This document shows, piece by piece, positions 57,918-64,000 of a stretch of DNA of 64,000 nucleotides (position 1 is its first letter; each line of letters begins with the position of its first letter). The position numbers were made by a program, and so were the translations under genes. The stretch is from NCBI RefSeq assembly GCF_013337765.1, contig NZ_VBSB01000035.1, positions 372,001 to 436,000 of the forward strand. The letters run 5' to 3'. Origin of the DNA: Mycolicibacterium sphagni. Lineage in GTDB: Bacteria; Actinomycetota; Actinomycetes; Mycobacteriales; Mycobacteriaceae. A model generated the notes under the pieces. It ran no database searches. It was not told where the DNA came from and saw only the letters and a list, made by a program, of their open reading frames with translations.

Positions 57918-59339
57918 TTACAGCGGGATGTTCTTGTGCCGTCCGCGCCGGGCGGGAGCCTCGGCGAGCGCCTGGGTCAGCTTGCTGCGCGTGTGCGCCG
58001 GGTCGATCTTCTCGTCGACCACGCCGATCTCGACCGCGCTGTCCACGCCGCCGGCGATCCGCTCGTGCTCGTCGGCCAGCTCCGTGTGCAGGGCGTCGCG
58101 CTCATGCTCCGGCGCGGCAGCCAGCTTCTTCTTGTGCAGAATGCCGACGGCGGCCTTGGCGCCCATCACGGCGACCTCGGCGTCCGGCCAGGCGAACACC
58201 TTGGTGGCGCCCAGCGACCGCGAGTTCATCGCAATGTAGGCCCCGCCGTAGATCTTTCGCGTCACCAGCGTGACCCGCGGAACACTCGCCTCACCGAAGG
58301 CGTGCAGCAGCTTGGCGCCACGGCGCACAACCCCGCCCCACTCCTGGTCCACGCCGGGCAGATAACCGGGCACGTCGACGACGACCACCAGCGGGATGCC
58401 GAAGGCGTCGCACAGGCGTACGAAACGCGCTGACTTCTCCGCACTTTCGGAGTTCAAGCAGCCGCCAAGGCGCAGCGGGTTGTTGGCGATGACGCCGACG
58501 GTGCGACCGGACAGCCGGCCCAGGCCGACGACGATCGACGGCGCCCACTTGCCCTGGAATTCCTCGAACGGCGTGTCCGCATCCAGCAGTGCCTCCACCA
58601 GCGGGTGCACGTCATAGGCGCGACGGGGCGACTCGGGCAGCAGTGCGTGCAGGTCGGAGTCGCCGGCCTCGGCCTTGCTCTTGTCGAAATGGCCCTGCTG
58701 GGAGAACAATCCGATCAACCGGCGACCGCGCGCGTAGGCGTCGAGCTCATCGGTGGCGACGATGTGGCACACACCGGACTTCTTGTGGTGGGTGTCGGGG
58801 CCGCCGAGGGAGGCCATGTCGACGTCCTCGCCGGTCACGCTGCGCACGACGTCGGGGCCGGTGACGAACACCCGGCCCTCCGACGCCATGATGACGACGT
58901 CGGTCAGCGCGGGACCATAGGCCGCGCCGCCGGCTGCGAAGCCGACCACGACCGAGATCTGCGGGATGTAGCCCGAGGCGCGGATCATGGCCTCGAAGAC
59001 CAGACCGACCGCGTGCAGCGCCTTCACACCCTCGGCCAGCCGGGCGCCTCCGGAATGCCAGATGCCCACGATTGGGGCCTGCTCCTCGATAGCGGTGTCG
59101 TAGGCGTTGACGATGTGCTGGCAACCCTCGACTCCCATGGCGCCGCCCATGACGGTGCCGTCGGTGCAGAAGGCGATGGTGCGCACGCCGTTGACGGTGC
59201 CGGCCGCGGACAGCACACCGGACCGGTCACGCTCGTGCAGCAGCTCCACGCTGCCGTCGTCGAAGAACGTGGACAGCCGCAGCAGCGGGTCGCGCGGGTC
59301 GAGCGATTCGCCGACAGTCTCAGGGGCGATAGTCGTCAT
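57918..59339 (-). CDS. accD6: Acyl-CoA carboxylase beta subunit AccD6
   Basis: 473 aa, the usual AccD6 length. Carboxyltransferase motifs: GIWHSGGARLAEGVKALHA, FAAGGAAYGPALTDVVIM and NNPLRLGGCLNSESAEKS. It pairs with AccA3 to make malonyl-CoA for FAS-II. It is the last gene of fabD-acpM-kasA-kasB-accD6, 58 nt after kasB. Confidence 0.95.
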   Translation of the reverse strand: MTTIAPETVGESLDPRDPLLRLSTFFDDGSVELLHERDRSGVLSAAGTVNGVRTIAFCTDGTVMGGAMGVEGCQHIVNAYDTAIEEQAPIVGIWHSGGARLAEGVKALHAVGLVFEAMIRASGYIPQISVVVGFAAGGAAYGPALTDVVIMASEGRVFVTGPDVVRSVTGEDVDMASLGGPDTHHKKSGVCHIVATDELDAYARGRRLIGLFSQQGHFDKSKAEAGDSDLHALLPESPRRAYDVHPLVEALLDADTPFEEFQGKWAPSIVVGLGRLSGRTVGVIANNPLRLGGCLNSESAEKSARFVRLCDAFGIPLVVVVDVPGYLPGVDQEWGGVVRRGAKLLHAFGEASVPRVTLVTRKIYGGAYIAMNSRSLGATKVFAWPDAEVAVMGAKAAVGILHKKKLAAAPEHERDALHTELADEHERIAGGVDSAVEIGVVDEKIDPAHTRSKLTQALAEAPARRGRHKNIPL

Positions 59340-59397
59340 CTGAACCTCCTATGTGCGCACGGGATATCAGTCGGCACTGTCAACACTGCGTGTGTTG

Positions 59398-60660
59398 TCA
59401 GTACTTCCCGAAGGCGATCGCCACGTTGTGACCACCGAATCCGAACGAGTTGTTGATCGCATACTGGTAGTTGCCTGGCCGGGGTTCACCGGCCACCACG
59501 TCCAGATCGATCTCCGGATCGAGGTTGCGCAGGTTGAGCGTGGGCGGCACGACGCCGTCACGCAGTGAGAGCACGGTGAGGATCGACTCCACCGCACCGA
59601 CGGCACCCACCGAGTGACCCAGCGCCGATTTGGGCGCGTAGATCGCGGGCCGATGGTTGCCGACCGCATTGTTGATCGCTTTCGCCTCCGCGACATCGCC
59701 CACTTGGGTGCCCGTCGCATGGGCATTGATGTGATCGATGTCGGTGGGCTGCAAGCCGGCGAGCTGGATTGCCCGCGTCATTGCGTGACCCGCCTGTTCG
59801 CCGTTGGGGTCGGGCGCCACGATGTGGTACCCGTCCGAGGTGATGCCTGCACCCATGATGCGCGCGAGGATGTTGGCCCCGCGCGCCTTGGCGTGCTCCT
59901 CGGTCTCGATGATCATCATCGCGCCGCCCTCACCGAAGACGAACCCGTTGCGATCTTTGTCGAACGGCCGGCAGGCGCCGGCCGGGTCGTCGTTGGTGGT
60001 GGACAAGACAATTCGCATCTGTGCGAATCCCGCGATCGGCACGGCCTCGATCTTGGTCTCGACGCCACCGCAGATTGCGATGTCGGCTTCGCCGAGAACG
60101 ATCTGTCGCCATGCCTGCGCGATGGCCTCCGAGCCTGAGGCGCAAGCCGAGACCGGAGTGATGACCCCGGCCCTCGCCTTGAGCTCCAACCCGACTGCCG
60201 CCGCTGCGGCGTTGGGCATGTACATCTGGACTGCCAGCGGTGACACCGCCCGAAGTCCTTTGGCGCGCATCGCCTCATAGGCGTAGAGCAGTTCCTCGGA
60301 CGAGCCGATGCCGGTGCCGAGCGCCACCATCAGTCGCTTGGAGTCGACCTCCGGTGAGCCGGCGTTCTGCCAGGCCCGCCGGCTGATGACGGTGGCCATC
60401 TTTTGCAGATATGACATCCTGCGCAGTTCGACCCTCGTCAGCTCACCGTCGAAGTCCTCGAGCAGGTGCCCCCCGATGCGGACCGGCAGGTCGTACAACT
60501 CGACGAAGTCGTCGTCGAGAAGCCGAATACCGCTTTGACCGTCCAGCAACCGTTTCCAGGTGCCTTCGGCGTCGGATGCCAGGGCGGTCGTCATCGCAAC
60601 TCCGGTGACGACCACGTTGGGGAAGCCATTCCCCGTTGACAATTGTGTCAACCCTGTCAT
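59398..60660 (-). CDS. kasB: 3-oxoacyl-ACP synthase KasB
   Basis: 420 aa. Catalytic Cys in VSACASGSEAIAQAW, His in HINAHATGTQVGDV and KSALGHSVGAVGAVES. KasB extends long meromycolate chains. It lies 34 nt after kasA and is its paralogue. Start ATG precedes GFPNVVVTGVAMTTALASD. It is a little shorter than the annotated KasB of M. tuberculosis, probably a start difference. Confidence 0.95.
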   Translation of the reverse strand: MTGLTQLSTGNGFPNVVVTGVAMTTALASDAEGTWKRLLDGQSGIRLLDDDFVELYDLPVRIGGHLLEDFDGELTRVELRRMSYLQKMATVISRRAWQNAGSPEVDSKRLMVALGTGIGSSEELLYAYEAMRAKGLRAVSPLAVQMYMPNAAAAAVGLELKARAGVITPVSACASGSEAIAQAWRQIVLGEADIAICGGVETKIEAVPIAGFAQMRIVLSTTNDDPAGACRPFDKDRNGFVFGEGGAMMIIETEEHAKARGANILARIMGAGITSDGYHIVAPDPNGEQAGHAMTRAIQLAGLQPTDIDHINAHATGTQVGDVAEAKAINNAVGNHRPAIYAPKSALGHSVGAVGAVESILTVLSLRDGVVPPTLNLRNLDPEIDLDVVAGEPRPGNYQYAINNSFGFGGHNVAIAFGKY

Positions 60661-60694
60661 TGCTTCCTGCTAGTCCTTTCCCCCCGGAACCGTG

Positions 60695-61945
60695 TCAGTA
60701 GCGCCCGAATGCCAGCGCTACGTTGTGTCCTCCAAACCCGAACGAGTTGTTGATCGCGTACTGGTAATCGCCATAACGCGGTTCGCCCGCGACAACATCC
60801 AGATCGATCTCGGGATCGGGAGTCTCGTAATTGAGGGTGGGCGGGATGACGCCGTCACGCAGAGCCAGCACCGTGAGGATCGACTCCAAGGCGCCGACCG
60901 CACCGATCGAGTGGCCCAGAGCAGACTTCGGTGCGTACACCGCTGCATGCTCCACACCAGCCACGCGGATGGCGTTGGCCTCGGCGACATCGCCGATCGA
61001 CGTCGACGTCGCATGGGCGTTGACGTGGTTGATGTCCGCAGGCGACAACCCCGCCGTCTCCATCGCACGCTTCATCGCGTGACCGGCCCGCAGACCGTCG
61101 GGCGCGGGCGCCACCATGTGGTAGGCGTCCGACGAGATACCCGCACCGAGCAGACGGGCAAGTGGCTTGGCGCCACGTGCCTTGGCGTGCTCCTCGGTCT
61201 CGATGACCATGAGCGCACCCGCCTCGCCGAAGACGAATCCATCGCGGTCCTTGTCGAACGGACGCGATGCGGCCTCGGGATCGTCGTTGCGGGTGGACAT
61301 CGCGCGCATCATCGAGAACGCCGCGATCGGCAGCGCCTCGATCGTGCCCTCGACACCACCGCACACGGCGATGTCGGCGTCACCCATGACGATCTGTCGC
61401 CATGCGTGCGCGATGCCCTCCGAACCCGACGAGCAGGCCGACACCGGCGTGATGACCCCGGCGCGCGCGCCCAACTCGAGTCCGACGACCGCGGCGGCAC
61501 CGTTCGGCATGACCATCTGAACGGCGAGCGGGGAAACCTTGCGGGGTCCGCCCTCGTTCATCGCGTCATACATCTCGACGATCTTCTCGCCACCACCCAG
61601 CCCGGTCCCGATGACAACCGAGAACCGGTCGGGATCAACCTCGGGCGAGCCCGCGGCCTCCCAGAGCTGGTTGCCTAGGAACTTCGACATCCGCTGGACA
61701 TACGACATGCGCCGCATGTCCAGTCGGCCCATCTGTGGGTCGAGCGGCTCCTTGAGGTGCCCACCGATCTTGACCTGGAGGTCCCACTTGGTGACGAAGT
61801 CGTCTTCGAGGACGCGGATGCCACTTTCGCCCGCCAGCAGGCCCTTCCACGTGCTCTCGATGTCGCCCGCAAGCGACGTGGTCGCCGTGACGGCGGTCAC
61901 GACTACGTTGGGGAAACCGCCGTTAGCAGTGGAAGGCCTGGTCAT
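60695..61945 (-). CDS. kasA: 3-oxoacyl-ACP synthase KasA
   Basis: 416 aa, normal length. Catalytic Cys SACSSGSEGIAHAW, His in VNAHATSTSIGDVAEA and KSALGHSIGAVGALES. KasA is the essential FAS-II condensing enzyme, target of thiolactomycin. Start overlaps acpM by ATGA. The next gene is its paralogue kasB. Confidence 0.97.
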   Translation of the reverse strand: MTRPSTANGGFPNVVVTAVTATTSLAGDIESTWKGLLAGESGIRVLEDDFVTKWDLQVKIGGHLKEPLDPQMGRLDMRRMSYVQRMSKFLGNQLWEAAGSPEVDPDRFSVVIGTGLGGGEKIVEMYDAMNEGGPRKVSPLAVQMVMPNGAAAVVGLELGARAGVITPVSACSSGSEGIAHAWRQIVMGDADIAVCGGVEGTIEALPIAAFSMMRAMSTRNDDPEAASRPFDKDRDGFVFGEAGALMVIETEEHAKARGAKPLARLLGAGISSDAYHMVAPAPDGLRAGHAMKRAMETAGLSPADINHVNAHATSTSIGDVAEANAIRVAGVEHAAVYAPKSALGHSIGAVGALESILTVLALRDGVIPPTLNYETPDPEIDLDVVAGEPRYGDYQYAINNSFGFGGHNVALAFGRY

Positions 61946-62238
61946 TCGCCGGCGAACTTCTCGCGCAGGGCGGCAGCGGCCTCGGGGTTCTCTTCCTCGA
62001 GCTTCTGGATGTAGGAGACGACGTCACCGACGGTGCGCAGACCGGCGAGGTCCTCGTCGGGGATCTTCACGCCGTACTTGTCCTCGGTCTGCACAGCGAT
62101 CTCCACCATCGACAGCGAGTCGATGTCCAGATCGTCGACGAACGACTTCTCCGGGGTGACCTCGGAGGGCTCGATACCGGTGACTTCTTCGATGATCTCG
62201 GCGAGACCGGCGATGATTTCATCCTGAGAGGCGGGCAC
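61942..62238 (-). CDS. acpM: Meromycolate acyl carrier protein AcpM
   Basis: 98 aa. GTG start with a GAAGGAG site; the phosphopantetheine Ser is in DDLDIDSLSMVEIAVQ. The C-terminal extension (ENPEAAAALREKFAGE) is typical of mycobacterial AcpM. It carries the growing meromycolate chain. The 93-nt gap to fabD holds an AT-rich leader. Confidence 0.96.
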   Translation of the reverse strand: MPASQDEIIAGLAEIIEEVTGIEPSEVTPEKSFVDDLDIDSLSMVEIAVQTEDKYGVKIPDEDLAGLRTVGDVVSYIQKLEEENPEAAAALREKFAGE

Positions 62239-62331
62239 AGTGGCTCCTTCGTAATTTGTTGTGTTACTTGGTACTTGACTTGTTTTGTTACTTCGTAACG
62301 TGCTTGATATGTGGTTGTCCCAGATGGGCTC
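62239..62331. promoter_or_regulatory. AT-rich 5' leader of acpM with a 13-bp hairpin
   Basis: In 62239-62331 the sequence is much AT-richer than the rest, with a perfect GTTAC-TTC-GTAAC inverted repeat (62287-62299) and repeats of AAGTAAC/AAGTACC on the coding strand. It may fold into a weak stem and tune the abundant AcpM synthesis, or be a cleavage site. Confidence 0.4.
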
Positions 62332-63267
62332 TCAGAGTTCGGAGAGCCCGTCCAGATCTGCGGGAGTCTTGATCGCACGGTTGGCGACCCCCCGAAGTTC
62401 TCGTTTAGCGATCCCGGCCAGAGTTCCCGCTGGGGGAAATTCCACGATCGCTGAGCCCTCTGTGTTCTCAAAGAGCGTCCGCATGGTTTCGGTGCACAGA
62501 TCCCAGCGCACCGGGCGGGTCAATTGCGCGACGAGCTTCTCCATCGCGTCCTGTGCCGAAGCTACCGGCTGGCCGTCGGCGTTGCTCAGCAGCGTGGTGG
62601 TGGGCTCAGCGGTGACAACCTCGGCGGCCGCGGCGGCGTAGCCGTCGAGCGCGGAGGCCATGTAGTGCGTGTGGAAGGCGCCGGCGGTGGCGAGCTGGCG
62701 CACCCGGGACTTGGCCGGCGGATCCTCGGCCAGCTTCTCCAGGGCCGCGATCGCTCCGGCGGCCACGATCTGGCCTGCGGCGTTGCGGTTGGCGGGAACC
62801 AGGTCGAGGGCCTCCAGGCGGGCCAGCACCTCGGCCTCGTCGCCGCCCAGGATGGCCGACATGCCCGTCGGCTCGATGGCGCAGGCCTTGGCCATCTCGG
62901 CGCCGCGGACGGCGGCCAGCTTCACCGCGTCGTCAGCGGAGATGACGCCGGCGATCGCGTAGGCCGCGATTTCGCCGACGGAGTGGCCTGCGACGACGGT
63001 CTTCTTGCCGGCGAGCAGGCCGCGCTTGACCAGTTCGCCGTTGGCGAGGAGCGTCGCGGCGACGACCAGGGGCTGGGTGACTGCGGTGTCGGTGATCTCG
63101 TCAGCGGTCGCGGTGGTGCCCAATCGGGCCAGGTCGAGGCCGGCAATGTCAGACCACGTCTTGATCTGATCAGCGGCTCCGGGCAGCTCGAGCCAGTCGG
63201 CGAGCATGCCAGGAGTCTGAGATCCCTGGCCTGGAGCAAGCACAGCGATCACGGGTTGAGGAGCCAC
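62332..63267 (-). CDS. fabD: Malonyl-CoA:ACP transacylase FabD
   Basis: 311 aa. Active-site Ser in VVAGHSVGEIAAYAIAG, His in FHTHYM, start motif VLAPGQGSQTPGM. It loads malonyl groups on AcpM. It begins from GTG and is the first gene of the FAS-II operon. The palindrome upstream is the likely MabR site. Confidence 0.95.
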   Translation of the reverse strand: MAPQPVIAVLAPGQGSQTPGMLADWLELPGAADQIKTWSDIAGLDLARLGTTATADEITDTAVTQPLVVAATLLANGELVKRGLLAGKKTVVAGHSVGEIAAYAIAGVISADDAVKLAAVRGAEMAKACAIEPTGMSAILGGDEAEVLARLEALDLVPANRNAAGQIVAAGAIAALEKLAEDPPAKSRVRQLATAGAFHTHYMASALDGYAAAAAEVVTAEPTTTLLSNADGQPVASAQDAMEKLVAQLTRPVRWDLCTETMRTLFENTEGSAIVEFPPAGTLAGIAKRELRGVANRAIKTPADLDGLSEL

Positions 63268-63332
63268 TCATTAAGAAAACATTGTGAAAGCGCTTTTGCG
63301 CGGTGTAAGAGATTATGAACCTTGTCTTATGT

Positions 63333-63353
63333 TTTTGTGGGGTCTCCACAAAA
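63333..63353. promoter_or_regulatory. MabR-type operator upstream of the FAS-II operon
   Basis: TTTTGTGG-GGTCT-CCACAAAA, a perfect 8-bp inverted repeat with a 5-nt spacer, fitting the TTTTGT-N9-ACAAAA sequence linked to MabR control of FAS-II in mycobacteria. It is 66-86 nt upstream of fabD. Confidence 0.75.
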
Positions 63354-63403
63354 GTGCATGTGATGCGACTCCGTCGATACCTTGCTGCGATCTACCTGCG
63401 GTC

Positions 63404-64000
63404 TTAATTAACCCCGGCGGTACCGACCAACGGCGGTGTGAGCTGTGCAACAGAACTGTTTGCCGTGGTGTGAGTGGGCGCTGGGTAACCGAGTCGAGCC
63501 ACGGTCGACGCCACTCGCAGGACATAGGCATCGCGCGGCACGGTGGGATCACGGCCGGTGAAGTCGGTGATCCGCCGCAGGCGGTAGCGGACCGTATTTG
63601 GATGAACGAACAGTTTTCGGGCGCAAGCTTCGATCGCGCCGCCGCTGTCGAGGTAGGCGTCCAACGTCTCGGTGAGTGCCGGTCCGGCATCGGCCAGCGG
63701 TCGCATGATCTCGGTGTGCAACGCGGTGACGGCCGAGGGATCGCCCAGAAGTGCGCGCTCGGGCAACAGTTCTCGGGCCAGGACCGGTCGGGGCGCGCCA
63801 GTCCAGCCGGCGACGGCGTTCATTCCCGATATCGCCTCACTGGCGCTGTGGTGGGCCGCGCTGAGCATCGGTGCGGTCGGTCCGATCACCACCGGGCTGT
63901 CGGCGAAGGCGTTGATCAGATCGTTGAAAAACCGGTCGGTCGGCCCCAGCGGGCCGGAGATGATGCCGATGAGCCAGGTGCCGTGTACGTCGGCCAGCGC
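63404..64000 (-). CDS. mabR: FAS-II regulator MabR (PucR-type; start truncated at window edge)
   Basis: Only the C-terminal ~198 residues are inside; the frame is open to the right edge. The end is a PucR/CdaR-type helix-turn-helix: YLDSGGAIEACARKLFVHPN and TVRYRLRRITDFTGRDPTV. Location directly upstream of fabD on the same strand and its fold match MabR (Rv2242/MSMEG_4324). MabR represses or tunes the FAS-II operon in response to acyl-CoA. Confidence 0.88.
   Translation of the reverse strand, partial: ALADVHGTWLIGIISGPLGPTDRFFNDLINAFADSPVVIGPTAPMLSAAHHSASEAISGMNAVAGWTGAPRPVLARELLPERALLGDPSAVTALHTEIMRPLADAGPALTETLDAYLDSGGAIEACARKLFVHPNTVRYRLRRITDFTGRDPTVPRDAYVLRVASTVARLGYPAPTHTTANSSVAQLTPPLVGTAGVN

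Noticed and set aside
62287..62299. Hairpin in the acpM leader as a riboswitch
   Set aside because: Only a 5-bp stem; no conserved riboswitch core was recognised.
1..64000. Insertion sequences, prophage, integrase, tRNA or rRNA genes
   Set aside because: No transposase, integrase or phage structural frame was seen apart from the capsid-fold encapsulin, which is a host nanocompartment; no tRNA cloverleaf or rRNA sequence was recognised by eye.

Overview
The window is high-GC actinobacterial DNA with a clear mycobacterial signature: MmpL/MmpS transporters, DUF732, DUF3145 and DUF4185 proteins, a mycothiol-dependent dehydrogenase, an F420-type nitroreductase, and the FAS-II mycolate cluster (fabD-acpM-kasA-kasB-accD6) at the right edge. 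The carotenoid operon suggests a pigmented, probably rapidly growing, Mycobacterium/Mycolicibacterium. No rRNA, tRNA, insertion sequence, prophage or CRISPR array was recognised.

Layout. 1-3.5 kb: jetA-jetB-jetC (jetC cut by the left edge) of a Wadjet/MksBEF-type plasmid-defence system, minus strand. 3.6-7.6 kb: F420-type nitroreductase, divergent TetR with two operator-like palindromes, and an MmpL without an MmpS. 7.7-18.5 kb: a sulfur island. It holds a family-2 encapsulin shell and its cysteine desulfurase cargo (minus), a 22-codon leaderless ORF ending in three cysteine codons ahead of a cysteine-free thioester-domain-like protein (plus), a sulfonate-type ABC importer (minus), and a coupled operon of a glutamine-synthetase-like ligase, an LLM flavin monooxygenase and an SfnB-like oxidoreductase (plus). 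Nine proteins on both strands share an extreme shortage of Met and Cys. 18.5-31.3 kb: accessory metabolism, a secreted DUF4185 (arabinanase-family) protein, an mmpS-mmpL operon, small secreted proteins and an odd protein with 12-residue repeats and a C-x-x-C-x-x tail. 31.4-37.7 kb: a tightly coupled seven-gene carotenoid operon (crtI, crtB, crtYc, crtYd, methyltransferase, crtU-like, Rieske protein). 37.8-46.5 kb: oxidoreductases, a membrane-anchored Hsp70/actin-fold protein, regulators and an alcohol dehydrogenase pseudogene. 46.5-56.9 kb: a block with the gene content of the M. tuberculosis Rv2260-Rv2249c region (MBL-fold protein, mscR, beta-lactamase-like, DUF3145, dagK, FAD oxidase, TetR, glpD1). 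57-64 kb: AraC regulator, then accD6-kasB-kasA-acpM-fabD and the start-truncated mabR regulator, read leftward.

How the genes work together. The sulfur island reads as a sulfur-starvation response. Organosulfur compounds would be imported by the ABC system, modified by the ligase and oxidised by the two flavin enzymes to release sulfite, while cysteine sulfur is handled by a desulfurase packaged in a protein shell. The short cysteine-ending leader would tune at least the thioester-domain gene to cysteine supply. The low sulfur content of all the products fits synthesis when sulfur is scarce. The carotenoid operon should make an aromatic or otherwise end-modified carotene from GGPP supplied by a gene outside the window. 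The FAS-II block makes meromycolate precursors, with MabR and a TTTTGT-N9-ACAAAA palindrome upstream of fabD as the likely control point.

Limits. Assignments come from reading translated sequence and remembered family motifs; no database search was run. Starts were chosen by Shine-Dalgarno spacing and overlap with the upstream gene, and are noted where doubtful.
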